Assembly (NCBI RefSeq): GCF_003217295.1
Contig: NZ_QJTJ01000001.1
Span: 62,001 to 126,000, forward strand
Source of the DNA: Ureibacillus chungkukjangi
GTDB taxonomy: Bacteria > Bacillota > Bacilli > Bacillales_A > Planococcaceae
Reading direction: 5' to 3'
Length of the DNA stretch: 64,000 nt
Position 1 is the stretch's first letter, and each line of letters begins with the position of its first letter. Below, piece by piece: positions 38,140 to 49,229 of the stretch. The translations under genes were made by a program, and so were the position numbers. The notes under the pieces were generated by a model. That model searched no databases, had not been told where the DNA came from, and worked only from the letters and a program-made list of their open reading frames with translations.

Positions 38140-39501
38140 TTAGAATGACAATTTCCCATCTAAAACAGACTTGTTCTGTGAATTATCGATAAACGCTTTG
38201 TCTTTTAGTTGTTGTGCGTTCACTTCTTCTACTACATCTTCTTCGATCCCAAAAATTTGTTGGAATAGCTGAAGCTGTTGATTTGCCTTAGGAGAATTTG
38301 CCAATTCCTTCGCCTGTAAAATCGGATCCTTCAATAATTGATTAATGATGGATTTTGTATGCTTATTTAAAATTTTGATTTCACGTTCAGTTAAATCCGG
38401 CAATTTATTTTCAATACTTGACATCGTTTCCTCTTGAATACGATTCGCCTTTTTACGTAATGCAGAAATGACAGGAACAACACCAAGAGTAGCAAACCAA
38501 TCCTTAAATTGAAGAACCTCTTGTCCAATCATATCAGTGATTTCTTTTGCTGCTTGTTCACGTTCTGCTAAATTTGCTTCTACAATACCCTGTAAGTCAT
38601 CAATATCATATAAGAAAACATTTGGTAAATCGCTAATACGTGGATCAATATCACGTGGCACAGCAATATCTACCATAAATAATGGTTTTCCTTTACGTAA
38701 ACGTTCAACAAATTGCATTAGTTCAAAGTCAATCACATAGTCAGTAGCACCAGTAGAGCTAATTAAAATATCAGCTTCTAATAGCATACATTGCAACTCT
38801 TGCATCGATTTTGCATCACCATTAAATTTAGATGCAAGCTTTTCTGCTTTCTCAAAAGTTCGATTAACAACTGTAACCTTACCTACACCGTTGCCATAAA
38901 GATTTTGAATTGCTAGCTCGCCCATTTTTCCAGCGCCTAAAATAGCTACATGCTTATTTTTTAATGATCCAAAAATCTTCTTTGCAAGCTCAACAGCTGC
39001 ATAAGAAACAGAAACTGCATTTTCATTTATCGTTGTTTCGTTATGTGCACGTTTTGCAAATGTAACAGCTTGTTTAAATAGCTGATTATAAATAGTACCT
39101 GTTGTACCTACTTCTTGTGCATCTAAAAAGCTTTTCTTCACTTGTCCAAGAATTTGCGTCTCCCCTAATACCATTGAGTCGATTCCAGACGTAACGCGGA
39201 AAAGATGATGCAGTGAATCGTCATCTTCACGGATGTAAAGATGCTCATCAAATTGCTCAACAGAAATATCGAACCATTTAGCTAAAAATTGTTTAATATA
39301 ATAACGACCTGTATGCAATTGGTCTACAACTGCATATATTTCAGTTCGGTTACAAGTTGAAACAATTACGTCTTCTAATATGCTTTTTTCTTTTTTCAAT
39401 GCAGCCATCGCATTCGGTAGTTCACTCTCAATAAACGACAATTTCTCACGAATTTCGACTGGCGCAGTTCTATAATTCAAGCCTACTACAAGTGTATGCA
39501 T
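38140..39501 (-). CDS. hemA: Glutamyl-tRNA reductase
   Basis: First committed step of C5 tetrapyrrole synthesis: reduces Glu-tRNA to glutamate-1-semialdehyde. 453 aa. [15 protein letters not shown] near 7, catalytic cysteine in [11 protein letters not shown] (near 49), [18 protein letters not shown] near 110, the NADPH-binding [11 protein letters not shown] near 187, and a C-terminal dimerisation helix. GAGGTG precedes the ATG. It is the first gene of hemAXCDBL, with a PerR-type box upstream. The protein has a longer acidic C-terminal tail after LFQQIFG. Confidence 0.97.
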   Translation of the reverse strand: MHTLVVGLNYRTAPVEIREKLSFIESELPNAMAALKKEKSILEDVIVSTCNRTEIYAVVDQLHTGRYYIKQFLAKWFDISVEQFDEHLYIREDDDSLHHLFRVTSGIDSMVLGETQILGQVKKSFLDAQEVGTTGTIYNQLFKQAVTFAKRAHNETTINENAVSVSYAAVELAKKIFGSLKNKHVAILGAGKMGELAIQNLYGNGVGKVTVVNRTFEKAEKLASKFNGDAKSMQELQCMLLEADILISSTGATDYVIDFELMQFVERLRKGKPLFMVDIAVPRDIDPRISDLPNVFLYDIDDLQGIVEANLAEREQAAKEITDMIGQEVLQFKDWFATLGVVPVISALRKKANRIQEETMSSIENKLPDLTEREIKILNKHTKSIINQLLKDPILQAKELANSPKANQQLQLFQQIFGIEEDVVEEVNAQQLKDKAFIDNSQNKSVLDGKLSF

Positions 39502-39609
39502 GAACTTTACACCTCACACGATCTATTTCATAAATTCTATTCTAACATAAAGAAAGCGTTATCCACACTCATTTTGTGAACATGCTATGAAATTATTTAT
39601 CATTTTAAA

Positions 39610-39624
39610 TTAGAATTATTCTAA
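39610..39624. promoter_or_regulatory. PerR/Fur-type box upstream of hemA
   Basis: TTAGAATTATTCTAA is a perfect 7-1-7 palindrome matching the PerR box (TTATAATnATTATAA type). It lies 109 bases upstream of the hemA start. On the minus strand it falls between TTACTT and TAAAAT with a 16-base spacing, i.e. inside a possible core promoter. In B. subtilis the hemAXCDBL operon is a PerR target. Confidence 0.7.
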
Positions 39625-39716
39625 AGTAAGTGTACCAAATATTATATGGGGTTTCAATAATGATGCCTTATAAAGAACTATTGCGAATATTCTATTAGCA
39701 TAAAAGGACGAAATTA

Positions 39717-39751
39717 GACAAAATGCACTAGCGAAATTTCACTAGTGCATT
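39717..39751 (-). terminator. Terminator of lonA-engB
   Basis: 15-base arms (39722-39736 with 39737-39751, one mismatch) with TTTTG following on the minus strand, 19 bases past the engB stop. Confidence 0.75.
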
Positions 39752-39769
39752 AAAGTATGTAGGCATTAC

Positions 39770-40351
39770 TTACATTCGTTTTTCAATTTCTTGCCAAGCT
39801 TCTTCAAATCCAAGTCCTGTTTCTGAAGAGAAAACAATTAATGGATCATTCTTGTCCATTTCTAACGCATCTCTAACGACTTTCTTATGCTGATCCCATT
39901 TCCCTTTTTTAATTTTATCAGCTTTAGTAGCTATAATAATCGCAGGGATGTTGTAATACTTTAAGAAATCATACATCATTATATCATCATTAGTAGGCGG
40001 ATGACGTAAATCAATGATTAATACAACAGCACGCAATACACTACGCGCTGTTATATATCTTTCAATCATTTTTCCCCATGCTTCACGCTCAGTTTTCGAA
40101 ACTTTTGCGTAGCCATAACCAGGTACGTCTACAAAGAACAGTTGCTCTTCGATTCTATAAAAGTTTAGGGTCTGAGTTTTACCCGGTTTTGATGAAATAC
40201 GAGCTAATGCTTTTCTTCCAATCATTTTGTTGATAAATGATGATTTACCAACGTTTGATCGACCAGCTAATGCAAATTCAGGAAGTCCATCCTCTGGATA
40301 CTGTTCTGGCTTTACGGCACTGATGACCATTTCTACATTATGGACTTTCAT
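39770..40351 (-). CDS. engB: Ribosome biogenesis GTPase EngB/YsxC
   Basis: 193-aa TrmE-Era-EngA-EngB-Septin-like GTPase needed for 50S assembly. G1 [10 protein letters not shown] near 31-40, G2 KTQTLNFY, G3 [10 protein letters not shown] near 75, G4 [10 protein letters not shown] near 145, G5 VFSSETGLG near 174. GGAGG precedes the ATG, and the start is only three bases from the lonA stop, so it is co-transcribed with lonA as in B. subtilis. Confidence 0.97.
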   Translation of the reverse strand: MKVHNVEMVISAVKPEQYPEDGLPEFALAGRSNVGKSSFINKMIGRKALARISSKPGKTQTLNFYRIEEQLFFVDVPGYGYAKVSKTEREAWGKMIERYITARSVLRAVVLIIDLRHPPTNDDIMMYDFLKYYNIPAIIIATKADKIKKGKWDQHKKVVRDALEMDKNDPLIVFSSETGLGFEEAWQEIEKRM

Positions 40352-40354
40352 TGT

Positions 40355-42673
40355 TTAAAAACCTCCAACAAGTGCTATATTCAGCACTTCTTCTGCAGAT
40401 GATACAGGCTTAAACGTAAGTTGCTCACGAATACTCTCTGGAATATCATCAATATCTTTTTCATTATCCTTTGGAATAATGATTGTTGTTAACCCTGCAC
40501 GGTGAGCACCTAATGATTTTTCTTTTAGTCCACCAATAGGAAGAACACGGCCACGCAAGGTAATCTCACCTGTCATACCAACTTCACGTTTGATCGGTTT
40601 GTTAGAAATAGCTGAAACTAAAGCTGTTGCCATTGTAATCCCTGCAGAAGGACCATCCTTTGGTACCGCACCTTCTGGAACATGAATATGAATATCATTC
40701 TGATCAAAATAATCGTTATCAATTTGCAGTTTTTCGGAAAGTGAACGTACATAGGATAGCGCTGTTTGAGCTGATTCCTTCATAACGTCCCCAAGTTTAC
40801 CTGTTAAAATTAACTTACCCTTACCAGGTGTTAGGGAAACTTCAATTTGAAGTGTATCTCCACCAACAGTTGTATAAGCTAGCCCCGTAGATACACCAAC
40901 TTGGTTTTCCTCTTCTGCTTGACCATAGTGATATCTGTGTTTACCAAGCATTTCTTCTAAAACCTTAGAATTTACGGTTACACGTTTTTTCTCACCTGAC
41001 ACGATTATTTTAGCAGCCTTACGACACAACGCCGCAATTTGTCTTTGAAGATTACGTACACCTGCTTCACGTGTATAGTAACGAATCAAATCAATAATTG
41101 CTTCATCTTTAATAACTAACTGATTCTTTTTCAAACCATTTTCACCAATCTGTTTTGGAATTAAATGGTTTTTTGTAATCATCGTTTTTTCAATTTCAGT
41201 ATATCCAGCAATCGAAATAACTTCCATACGATCTAGTAATGGTCCAGGGATAGTACTTAAATCATTTGCAGTTGCGATGAACATGACCTGTGATAAATCA
41301 TATGGCTCTTCGATGTAATGATCACTAAATGTACCGTTTTGCTCTGGATCGAGTACTTCTAGCATAGCTGCGGATGGGTCGCCTCTGAAATCATTTGACA
41401 TCTTATCAATTTCATCAAGTAAAAAGACTGGATTCACTGTTCCTGCTTTTTTCATACCTTGAATGATTCGACCTGGCATCGCGCCAACATAAGTTCGACG
41501 GTGTCCTCGGATTTCAGATTCATCTCGAACCCCACCAAGTGAAGCACGGACAAAGTTACGGTTTAAGCTTTCTGCAACCGATCTTGCTAAAGAAGTTTTA
41601 CCAACCCCTGGAGGTCCTGCTAAACATAAAATTGGTCCACGCACAGAGTTCATCAGCTGACGAACAGATAAGTACTCTAAAATACGCTCTTTTACTTTTT
41701 CTAAACCATCATGGTCACGATCTAAAATTTCTTCAGCATGCTGAATATCAAGGCGATCTTCTGTACTTTCTTTCCACGGAATTGTTACTAGCCACTCGAT
41801 ATAATTTCGAATAACGCCACTTTCTGCACTAGCTGCAGGAAGCTTTTCATAACGATCTAATTCTTTTATAGCAACCTTTTGAGTTGATTCAGGCATACCA
41901 GCATTTTCAACACGCTTACGCAGCTCTGCTACTTCACCAGTTTTACCCTCTCTATCACCAAGCTCAGCTTGAATTGCTTTCATTTGTTCACGCAAATAAT
42001 ATTCTTTTTGCGTTCGTTCCATCGCTTGCTTCACTTTAGAATTAATCTTTTTCTCAAGATTTAATACTTCTTGCTCATCATGCAGGCGAATAATTAAATG
42101 ATCAAGACGCTTTTTGACATTAAATATGCCCAGAACCTCTTGTTTTTCTGCAACTTTGAAAGGTAAATGAGAAGCCACAATATCTGCTAGACGTCCTGGC
42201 TCTTCGATATCTGTGATAGAATCAATCGTTTCAGTCGTAATCTTATTTGAGGATTTAGCGTACTTTTCAAAATAGCTCACAAGAGTGCGCATTAAAGCCT
42301 CAATTTCAGGATCCTTTTCCTTTTCATCCTCATGCACTTCTAAATCAACTGTCGTAAAGTCTTTCTCTTCCTGATAGTTAGTCATCTTTGCACGACTAAT
42401 ACCCTCCACTAAAATGCGAAGTGTACCATTTGGAAGCTTCAACATTTGTTTTACATTAACTAAAGTTCCAATTGAATAAAGCTCATCTTCCTTTGGTTGT
42501 TCAACACGTAAATCTTGTTGTGTTGCCAAGAAAATTTGATTGTCATTTAACATTGCATGCTCTAAAGCCGCTACAGATCTTGCTCTCCCTACATCGATAT
42601 GTAAAACCATTGAAGGGTAAACTAATAAACCACGTAAAGGTAAGAGTGGTATACTTTCGATTGTTTTACTCAT
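40355..42673 (-). CDS. lonA: ATP-dependent protease LonA
   Basis: 772 aa AAA+ serine protease. LON substrate-binding domain ([23 protein letters not shown]), coiled-coil, Walker [17 protein letters not shown] near 353, Walker [11 protein letters not shown] near 417, and the Ser-Lys dyad domain with PKDGPSAGI (near 677) and the lysine in [12 protein letters not shown]. The ATG at 42673 has GGAGGTG about ten bases upstream; the open frame is 12 codons longer. lonB, which usually lies between clpX and lonA in B. subtilis, is absent. Confidence 0.97.
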   Translation of the reverse strand: MSKTIESIPLLPLRGLLVYPSMVLHIDVGRARSVAALEHAMLNDNQIFLATQQDLRVEQPKEDELYSIGTLVNVKQMLKLPNGTLRILVEGISRAKMTNYQEEKDFTTVDLEVHEDEKEKDPEIEALMRTLVSYFEKYAKSSNKITTETIDSITDIEEPGRLADIVASHLPFKVAEKQEVLGIFNVKKRLDHLIIRLHDEQEVLNLEKKINSKVKQAMERTQKEYYLREQMKAIQAELGDREGKTGEVAELRKRVENAGMPESTQKVAIKELDRYEKLPAASAESGVIRNYIEWLVTIPWKESTEDRLDIQHAEEILDRDHDGLEKVKERILEYLSVRQLMNSVRGPILCLAGPPGVGKTSLARSVAESLNRNFVRASLGGVRDESEIRGHRRTYVGAMPGRIIQGMKKAGTVNPVFLLDEIDKMSNDFRGDPSAAMLEVLDPEQNGTFSDHYIEEPYDLSQVMFIATANDLSTIPGPLLDRMEVISIAGYTEIEKTMITKNHLIPKQIGENGLKKNQLVIKDEAIIDLIRYYTREAGVRNLQRQIAALCRKAAKIIVSGEKKRVTVNSKVLEEMLGKHRYHYGQAEEENQVGVSTGLAYTTVGGDTLQIEVSLTPGKGKLILTGKLGDVMKESAQTALSYVRSLSEKLQIDNDYFDQNDIHIHVPEGAVPKDGPSAGITMATALVSAISNKPIKREVGMTGEITLRGRVLPIGGLKEKSLGAHRAGLTTIIIPKDNEKDIDDIPESIREQLTFKPVSSAEEVLNIALVGGF

Positions 42674-42866
42674 GCGGGTATTCACCTCCATCCACGTTTT
42701 CCGAAACAACCCGCTTTGTTAGTATGTCTTAAAAAATCTACATTTCACTTACATAATCATAGAAATTTTTGTAATCAGGATTATAAATTCCATTTATTCA
42801 TTTTATCCTACCTACTACTTATTATGTAAATAAATGCTCAAATTAGACTCTATATGTATAAAGTTT

Positions 42867-42928
42867 ATTTTGGAAGAAAGAGCTGACTTACGACAAGCGT
42901 TGTTGACGCTAGTTCGAAGTCAGCTCTT
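42867..42928 (-). terminator. Terminator of clpX
   Basis: 12-base outer arms AAGAGCTGACTT/AAGTCAGCTCTT (42878-42889 and 42917-42928) enclose an inner AGCGT/ACGCT stem; a modest T-rich run (TTTCTT) follows on the minus strand. Confidence 0.7.
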
Positions 42929-42959
42929 ATCATCATAAACTATGCTGAACTCAAGCTAC

Positions 42960-44228
42960 TTAAGCTGAAGTTTTTTCATCGTTCTTTTTTAATTCTGTAC
43001 CATCAGCAAGAATTAATTTTGGTGTTTCTTTGTCAGTGATTGTTTCCTTCGTTACAACACATTTTACAATGTCTTCACGTGAAGGAAGCTCAAACATGAT
43101 ATCTAACAGTGTTGCTTCAATAATTGAACGTAATCCACGGGCACCCGTTTTTCGCTCAATTGCTTCTTTAGCAATTGCTAGTAATGCTTCATCATTAAAT
43201 TCTAACTCAATTTTATCTAGCTCAAGCATTTTTTGATATTGCTTAACTAGGGCATTTTTAGGTTCAGTTAAAATTTGTACTAAAGCATCTTCATCAAGCT
43301 GCTCTAATGAAGCTAAAACTGGTAATCGCCCGATAAATTCAGGAATCAAACCAAATTTCAGTAAATCCTCAGGAATTAGCTGCGAAAGAAGTGAAGTTTT
43401 TTCTTCTTCCATCTTCTTAAGATCAGAACCAAATCCAATTACCTTACGTCCTTGGCGACGTTTAATGATTTGTTCAATTCCATCAAACGCTCCACCAACG
43501 ATAAATAGAATATTCGTTGTATCTATTTGTAAAAATTCTTGGTGAGGATGCTTTCTTCCACCTTGTGGAGGCACACTTGCTGTAGTACCTTCAAGAATTT
43601 TAAGCAATGCTTGTTGAACACCTTCGCCTGATACATCACGCGTAATGGAAGGATTCTCTGATTTACGAGCTACTTTATCGATTTCATCTATATAGATAAT
43701 TCCTTTTTCTGCACGTTCAATATCATAGTCAGCTGCTTGTATTAATTTCAGAAGGATATTCTCAACATCCTCCCCAACATAACCCGCCTCTGTTAGTGAA
43801 GTTGCATCTGCAATGGCAAATGGCACATTTAAAATTCGAGCTAAAGTTTGGGCAAGAAGTGTTTTCCCACTACCTGTTGGTCCAATTAAAACGATGTTCG
43901 ATTTTGATAATTCAACATCATCAATTTTGCTGTTCGAATTAATACGTTTATAGTGATTGTACACTGCTACAGCTAATGCTTTTTTGGCGCGCTCTTGTCC
44001 AATAACATATTCATCTAAAATCGATAAAATTTCTTTTGGTTTCGGGATTTCTTGGAAATCGATTTCTTCTTCGACCCCTAATTCCTCTACAACGATTTCA
44101 GAACACAGCTCGATACACTCATCACAAATGTATACGCCTGGTCCAGCTACTAGTTTGCGCACTTGTTCTTGTGGCTTACCACAGAACGAGCACTTTAAAT
44201 TGCCTTTTTCATCATTAAATTTGAACAA
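42960..44228 (-). CDS. clpX: ATP-dependent Clp protease ATP-binding subunit ClpX
   Basis: 422-aa AAA+ unfoldase for ClpP. Zinc-binding domain with CSFC and CDEC pairs (residues 13-16 and 35-38), Walker A GPTGSGKT near 117, Walker [11 protein letters not shown] near 180, pore loop GYVGEDV near 148, and the IGF loop in RKVIGFGS near 265 for ClpP docking. The start is TTG (44226-44228), preceded by GGGGTG seven bases upstream. It is downstream of tig as in B. subtilis, but each has its own terminator. Confidence 0.97.
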   Translation of the reverse strand: MFKFNDEKGNLKCSFCGKPQEQVRKLVAGPGVYICDECIELCSEIVVEELGVEEEIDFQEIPKPKEILSILDEYVIGQERAKKALAVAVYNHYKRINSNSKIDDVELSKSNIVLIGPTGSGKTLLAQTLARILNVPFAIADATSLTEAGYVGEDVENILLKLIQAADYDIERAEKGIIYIDEIDKVARKSENPSITRDVSGEGVQQALLKILEGTTASVPPQGGRKHPHQEFLQIDTTNILFIVGGAFDGIEQIIKRRQGRKVIGFGSDLKKMEEEKTSLLSQLIPEDLLKFGLIPEFIGRLPVLASLEQLDEDALVQILTEPKNALVKQYQKMLELDKIELEFNDEALLAIAKEAIERKTGARGLRSIIEATLLDIMFELPSREDIVKCVVTKETITDKETPKLILADGTELKKNDEKTSA

Positions 44229-44430
44229 TGTGCTTCACCCCTATTCAAGCAACAATCTTACAAGATTCTAGAATCATTATCAAATAAGTTGTTTGTATAA
44301 GCTCATAATAGATATATTATAAGCATTTTTTGTCTATGTATTATTCAGTATGTCAGAATTAAAACATTAACTCCACTAAGAACCATTGCTTTAATGTAAA
44401 AATTATTAACTATCTGAAATTTCCTAGTTT
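44229..44430. other. Intergenic region upstream of clpX
   Basis: About 200 bases between clpX and the tig terminator. A TATAAT lies on the minus strand within TGCTTATAAT, without a clear -35. Nothing else seen. Confidence 0.4.
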
Positions 44431-44463
44431 GAAAACAAGGTACGGTAATATGCCGTACCTTGT
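44431..44463 (-). terminator. Terminator of tig
   Basis: 11-base perfect arms ACAAGGTACGG/CCGTACCTTGT (44435-44445 and 44453-44463) are followed by TTTTC on the minus strand. Confidence 0.8.
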
Positions 44464-44529
44464 CCATAACTTAATATTAAACTAATAATTTACACTTTTA
44501 CAAGCAATTGCTTGTCGAAAAAATGAAAA

Positions 44530-45822
44530 TTATTCAGTAATTTTTGCATTCTCAACTAAGAATTCTACAGTTTTTTGAGTACGGATATCGTTCTCTAAAA
44601 TTTCAGTAGTTCCACCTAATGCAGCTAAAATTTGGTCAGCTGACATACCGAATTGACCAGACATTTTTTCTAATTCAGCTTTAATATCATCTTGAGTTAC
44701 TTCGATATTTTCTGCTTTTGCAATAGCTTCTAAAACTAATGAAACGCGTACACGATTTTCAGCTTCAGGACGCATTTGCTCATGTAAAGCATGCTCATCT
44801 TGACCAGAGAATTGGTAGTAAAGGTCTAAAGTCATACCTTGCATTTGTAAGCGTTGACCGAATTCGTCGATCATACGGTGAATTTCGTTGTGAGTCATGC
44901 TTTCAGGAATTTCGATTTCAGCATTTCCAGCAGCTTTTTCCACTAATTCATCACGTAATGCACTTTCAGCATCTGTTTTCTTTTGTTCAACAGTTTGTTC
45001 TTTGATTTTCGCGCGTAACGCTTCTAAAGATTCAACTTCTGGGTCGATTTCTTTAGCGAATTCGTCGTTTAACTCTGGAAGAACCTTTGTTTTAACTTCT
45101 TTAACAGTTACTTTGAATGTAGCTTCTTTACCAGCTAACTCTTCAGCATGGTATTCTTCTGGGAATGTTACTACTACATCCTTAGATTCACCAGCTTTTA
45201 AGCCTACTAATTGCTCTTCAAATCCTGGAATAAATGAACCAGAACCGATTTCTAATGCGTAGTCTTCGCCTTTACCGCCTTCGAATGCTTCTTCACCTAA
45301 GAAACCTTCGAAATCGATTGTAGTAGTGTCGCCAGTAACGATTGCTGCGTCTTCTTTAATTTCTAACTCAGCTTTACGAGCTAATTGCTCTTCAATTTGA
45401 GCTTCTACTTCTTCATCAGTTACTACTGTTTCAGCTTTTTTCACTTCTAAACCTTTGTAATCACCAAGTTTTGGTTCAGGTTTAACAGTAACTTTTGCTG
45501 TGAAAGTGAAGCCTTCACCTTTAGCAAAGTTTTCAGTTCCGTCGATTTCTGGGTAATCTACTGGAGTGATACCAGTTTCGTCGATTGCATTTGAGTATGC
45601 ATCTGGAACTAGAATTTCTAAAGCATCTTGGTATAGAGCTTCTACACCAAAGCGTTTTTCAAACATTGGGCGTGGCATTTTACCCTTACGGAATCCAGGC
45701 ACGTTGATTTCTTTTACTACTTTAGCAAAAGCTTTATCGATCGCTTTGTTTACTTCTTCAGCTGGTACGTCGATTGTTAATGTACCAATGTTACCTTCTT
45801 GTTTTTCCCATTTCGCTGACAT
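44530..45822 (-). CDS. tig: Trigger factor
   Basis: Ribosome-bound chaperone and peptidyl-prolyl isomerase, 430 aa. N-terminal ribosome-binding domain with the signature [19 protein letters not shown] (near 41-59), the FKBP-type PPIase domain ([39 protein letters not shown] near 160), and the helical C-terminal chaperone domain. The ATG at 45822 has GGAGG eight bases upstream. The frame extends 23 codons further back through the promoter, which argues against the longer start. Confidence 0.97.
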   Translation of the reverse strand: MSAKWEKQEGNIGTLTIDVPAEEVNKAIDKAFAKVVKEINVPGFRKGKMPRPMFEKRFGVEALYQDALEILVPDAYSNAIDETGITPVDYPEIDGTENFAKGEGFTFTAKVTVKPEPKLGDYKGLEVKKAETVVTDEEVEAQIEEQLARKAELEIKEDAAIVTGDTTTIDFEGFLGEEAFEGGKGEDYALEIGSGSFIPGFEEQLVGLKAGESKDVVVTFPEEYHAEELAGKEATFKVTVKEVKTKVLPELNDEFAKEIDPEVESLEALRAKIKEQTVEQKKTDAESALRDELVEKAAGNAEIEIPESMTHNEIHRMIDEFGQRLQMQGMTLDLYYQFSGQDEHALHEQMRPEAENRVRVSLVLEAIAKAENIEVTQDDIKAELEKMSGQFGMSADQILAALGGTTEILENDIRTQKTVEFLVENAKITE

Positions 45823-45894
45823 ATATAATACCTCCAAAATTAGTTTACAATTGTTAGACAAACCACTCGTATCTACGATTTTGACAACCATTTT

Positions 45895-45922
45895 AGTATA
45901 ACATAGATACTGGTAGTTTCAA
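45895..45922 (-). promoter_or_regulatory. Promoter of tig
   Basis: TTGAAA (45917-45922) and TATACT (45895-45900) with a 16-base spacer on the minus strand, giving a leader of about 65 nt. Confidence 0.6.
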
Positions 45923-45928
45923 CTTTTT

Positions 45929-46927
45929 TCATACTTCTTGTAGTTCTGTTAACTTTTCGAGAATCTGTAAAAACTCTACTAGTTCATAATCCATTTCCTG
46001 CACACTACCAAACATCGCTCTTACTAAATCAATATAACTAATCGCTACATCTTCAGTTTCATAATGCAGCCACTCAAATGGATAAGTAACTATTGCATGC
46101 TTAGAAAGTAAGTATTCTACCATTTCCAACGTTGATGGCTCTTTTTCTAATTTCTCTATTATAATCTTTGATACAGCGATAAACTGTGGCATTTTTGTTG
46201 GTAATTCCAATACAGTAGGGTTCACATACTTTTCTTGTTCAAACTTACTTATCTTTATATTAACGTCTACCTGCTGCTCCACAAGTAATATTAAGACAAT
46301 ACTTTTAATAAAAGGATGTGTTTCTTCATTTTCTATGATAGCCTTTAGCTGCTGTACAATCGGTCGAATATTCATAGTAGTTAATTCATGAACTAACGTA
46401 AGCTGTCTGTTCGGTGGAAGAGACAGAAATTTTTCAAGCTGGAATAAGTCCTCGTCAATTTCGTTCACGCTAGCAATTATATCTTCCTGTTTTTTAACAT
46501 TGTCTGCAATATTTGAGTTTATATCTTTCAGTCGCTCGAATTTATCAATTTGCTCCTGAGGAATAGCCCCTTCCTCAAGTAAAGATGAAATGATACTTTC
46601 TACTTGTTTGTATTGCTTGAGCTGCATACAAATCGTTAAATATAATTCCATTACTTCCAAATACATCGTTGGTCCAATACTTAATAGTTCTTCACAAACC
46701 TTTTTAGCTTTTTCAAATGACTTTGTTTCATATAGTGAATAAGCATAAACACTTAATGTCACTTCATCGCCTTCAGTATATTTCAACGCTTCTTCAAAGC
46801 TGCTATTTGCTAAATCATATTGGTAGTTTTCAACATATTCATGGGCACGAGCAATTAATGTTTCAACTGTACCAGGAAATATTACGACATTTTTAAATGC
46901 TGTATACTTTTTTTGTTTCCTCTTCAA
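45929..46927 (-). CDS. TPR-repeat protein YsoA-like
   Basis: About 332 aa, soluble. Tetratricopeptide-type helical repeats occupy the first half (VETLIARAHEYVENYQYDLANSSFEEAL, VTLSVYAYSLYETKSFEKAKKVCEELL). The rest is helical. Position directly upstream of tig and the size match B. subtilis ysoA, whose role is unknown. The start is uncertain: a GTG at 46936 and a TTG at 46927 are both in frame, and GGGAG is better spaced for the TTG. It probably acts as a protein-interaction scaffold. Confidence 0.8.
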   Translation of the reverse strand: MKRKQKKYTAFKNVVIFPGTVETLIARAHEYVENYQYDLANSSFEEALKYTEGDEVTLSVYAYSLYETKSFEKAKKVCEELLSIGPTMYLEVMELYLTICMQLKQYKQVESIISSLLEEGAIPQEQIDKFERLKDINSNIADNVKKQEDIIASVNEIDEDLFQLEKFLSLPPNRQLTLVHELTTMNIRPIVQQLKAIIENEETHPFIKSIVLILLVEQQVDVNIKISKFEQEKYVNPTVLELPTKMPQFIAVSKIIIEKLEKEPSTLEMVEYLLSKHAIVTYPFEWLHYETEDVAISYIDLVRAMFGSVQEMDYELVEFLQILEKLTELQEV

Positions 46928-46936
46928 ACGTCTCAC

Positions 46937-47221
46937 TCCCGGATGTCAATTAGAAACCTTGGCATATCAATAGGACGAACAGCGATATGCCTTAGTTGCA
47001 CTTTAGTGGATAGGAAGCTTTAAACCTCCACACATCCACAAATGAAAATATTACCAGTCAATCCATGTTATTTTATCATTTTATTTTCTATGCGAACAAT
47101 CTATTTTAACTTATACAAGTATTAACCGTATTGTCCCGTTTTTAATCTAAGGTATAGAAGGGACTAAAGTCTCATATTTCAAGTCCTCAATGTACATAAA
47201 TTATGAATTAAAATTAAAAAA
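46937..47221. other. Intergenic region upstream of ysoA
   Basis: About 285 bases without a gene. A hairpin GGCATATC/GATATGCC (46961-46968 and 46984-46991) lies in the presumed ysoA leader. It marks the border between conserved backbone and the accessory region. Confidence 0.4.
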
Positions 47222-47260
47222 GCTACTTTTTAATAAAGAGTAACTCTTTACAAAAGTAGC
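47215..47260 (-). terminator. Terminator of padR-DUF4097-epimerase operon
   Basis: GCTACTTTT (47222-47230) pairs with AAAAGTAGC (47252-47260) around an inner AAGAG/CTCTT stem, followed by TTTTTT on the minus strand. Confidence 0.85.
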
Positions 47261-47278
47261 ACTAAGCTCATTCAATTT

Positions 47279-48160
47279 TTATTTTACTTGGGAAGACAAA
47301 GTTTTTATAAGGTCTGGTAGCCACGCTTCTAATGGCTGACATGTAAAACCAGCTTCAATAGATTTGGCTTGAGTCATATACCAGTCTTTTGGAACAGCAA
47401 AAGGAGAACGGGACTCATCATCCCCAACTAGTGCAATTTTCGCTTTCTTCCCAACACTTCCTTCAATCATCTCCATTAATTCCTTTAATGAATAAGTGCC
47501 CGAAGAGGTTGCGTTATATGCTCCTACAATTTCCGAGAAACCTGCAAATTTTAAAAATTCACTTGCATCATCAGACAAGATATAAGACATTCGAGCATCC
47601 ATATTTAAGAAGCTAATAGCCTTACCTTCTGCAGTTCTTTCGATATGGAAATGTAATCGTCTTGTATAATCATCTTCTCCTAAAACGATTGGAAAGCGAA
47701 CTGCCACCACTGGAAAATTCGCCTTTTGGAAGAAGACCGCCTCTGCCAGTCGCTTACCTTCACCATATGAAAAATCATTTAAACCTCCGTAACGAATTTC
47801 ATAATGGTAGGGATCAAACTCTCCCTCAGAAAGCTCAGCCCCTAAATCTGAGTAGGTAGACATAGTTGAAGTAAATACATATTTTCGGGTTTTACCTGCA
47901 AAGATTTCACACGCAGCCAAGGCATCATCAGGTGAGTAGCAAATATTATCGTAAATAATATCCCATTGAGTATCGGCAAAAGCTGATGCCAAATCACTCT
48001 TATTCGTGCGATCTACGATTTGCTGATTGACTTTTTCCCCAAAAGAATGTGCAGTTTTACCACGAGTTGCAATTGTCACGTCATGCCCTTCTTCCAGAAG
48101 TGTTTCAACAAGCTTTTTCCCAAAAAATCTTGTACCGCCAAATACCAATATCTTTTTCAT
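47279..48160 (-). CDS. NAD-dependent epimerase/dehydratase family protein
   Basis: 293 aa extended-SDR fold. The nucleotide-binding motif GGTRFFGKKLV near 8-18, and the STMSTYSD segment near 102 followed by FSYGEGKRLAE near 135 (YxxxK-type catalytic site). The C-terminal part holds the substrate domain. The exact sugar or metabolite is unknown. GGGGGAT precedes the ATG at 48160; the frame opens 16 codons earlier. It follows the DUF4097 gene by 19 bases and so is probably in its operon. Confidence 0.85.
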   Translation of the reverse strand: MKKILVFGGTRFFGKKLVETLLEEGHDVTIATRGKTAHSFGEKVNQQIVDRTNKSDLASAFADTQWDIIYDNICYSPDDALAACEIFAGKTRKYVFTSTMSTYSDLGAELSEGEFDPYHYEIRYGGLNDFSYGEGKRLAEAVFFQKANFPVVAVRFPIVLGEDDYTRRLHFHIERTAEGKAISFLNMDARMSYILSDDASEFLKFAGFSEIVGAYNATSSGTYSLKELMEMIEGSVGKKAKIALVGDDESRSPFAVPKDWYMTQAKSIEAGFTCQPLEAWLPDLIKTLSSQVK

Positions 48161-48179
48161 ACCGCTAATCCCCCTATCC

Positions 48180-49229
48180 CTATACTTCTTGAAGTACTGC
48201 GGTTTCAACTGTTATACGGCCATTATCCGTTTTAAAACGAATTGGAATCGTGCCATCACCAAATTGAAACTTCTTCCCTTTTTCCCCATAAACACTGATT
48301 CGACCGAAATCTGACTTAACGGATAAGGTGACATTATTTAATACCTCATCAGTTTTTAAAACAATGCTGCCATTATCTGTTTTCCATTGTAACGGTTTTG
48401 TCACTTGAGGAATATACCCTTCAATTCTACCATTATCAGTAGTTGCCCAAATTTCACCGCTTACTTCGTTAAGCTCGATTCGGCCATTATCTGTTGAAAG
48501 CTCAAATTTTTCCGATCTTGAATGATCCACACAAATTCTACCATTATCCGTTGTTGCAATAACGTTCGTGAAATTTGAATGATCCAAGACAATTCTTCCA
48601 TTATCTGTTTTTGCCTTTAATGTGCTAGCCAATAAGGATTTTAAGTGAATTTTCCCGTGATCTGTTTTGAACTTCATGTGCTTCGCTTGTTGAGATTCTA
48701 TTTCAATTTTCCCGTTATCACTCTCAACCTTCATTTGGTCATATAATTTTTGAGGCAGCTGTATCGATACATCGATTGTTTTCAACCCCATGCTTAGGTG
48801 AATGAAGAAAAATGACATGATGCTATCCTCACGTTTAACTCGAATTTTCAGCGTGTTATTAACCACTTCCATAGTAGCCTTTGTTTTTCCATCCTGATCC
48901 TTTACATTAATAATTGGTTTGTCACCCTCCGAAGGAACAATAGAAATATTCGCTTTGTCAGCCTTAATGTCTACATTATCAAAGCCTGTTTCAATAGCAG
49001 GAGTCATTTCAACATGAGAAACAAACTCTTCCTCTGAATAAGCAGCTAGCAGCTCCATCGCTAAGTCATGAATAGGACCAAACGATTCAACTATTTCTTC
49101 TTCCTTTTTACCTTCAGCTCTACCATTTGCAAAATACTCTTTAAAGTCACGCAAAATATCTTTTCGTTCGTCTTCCTTTAATAAAAACAATTCCTTTTCA
49201 AGTTCTTTTAGAAATTTCTCCTCAGACAT
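48180..49229 (-). CDS. HAAS domain plus DUF4097 beta-repeat protein
   Basis: 349 aa. An N-terminal HAAS (DUF1700) helical domain (KFLKELEKELFLLKEDERKDILRDF, with EEEIVESFGP) is followed by a DUF4097-type beta-solenoid with nine repeats of the form (S/T)D(N/H/F)G(R/K/S)I at about 20-residue spacing from residue 170 to the end. Such genes are commonly paired with a PadR repressor, as here: the ATG abuts the padR stop (TAAATG) with a strong GGGGGAGG site. There is no TM helix in the long form. Role is unknown; related proteins are implicated in envelope stress sensing. Confidence 0.85.
   Translation of the reverse strand: MSEEKFLKELEKELFLLKEDERKDILRDFKEYFANGRAEGKKEEEIVESFGPIHDLAMELLAAYSEEEFVSHVEMTPAIETGFDNVDIKADKANISIVPSEGDKPIINVKDQDGKTKATMEVVNNTLKIRVKREDSIMSFFFIHLSMGLKTIDVSIQLPQKLYDQMKVESDNGKIEIESQQAKHMKFKTDHGKIHLKSLLASTLKAKTDNGRIVLDHSNFTNVIATTDNGRICVDHSRSEKFELSTDNGRIELNEVSGEIWATTDNGRIEGYIPQVTKPLQWKTDNGSIVLKTDEVLNNVTLSVKSDFGRISVYGEKGKKFQFGDGTIPIRFKTDNGRITVETAVLQEV
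48215..48720 (-). repeat. Degenerate coding repeats in the DUF4097 gene
   Basis: A short motif encoding T-D-N-G-R-I recurs nine times at roughly 50-80 bp spacing (its complement contains ccattatc). It is protein-structural, not a CRISPR. Confidence 0.8.

Noticed and set aside
48215-48720. Short regularly spaced repeats resembling CRISPR
   Set aside because: They encode the TDNGRI motif of a beta-solenoid, and repeats and intervals are both coding.
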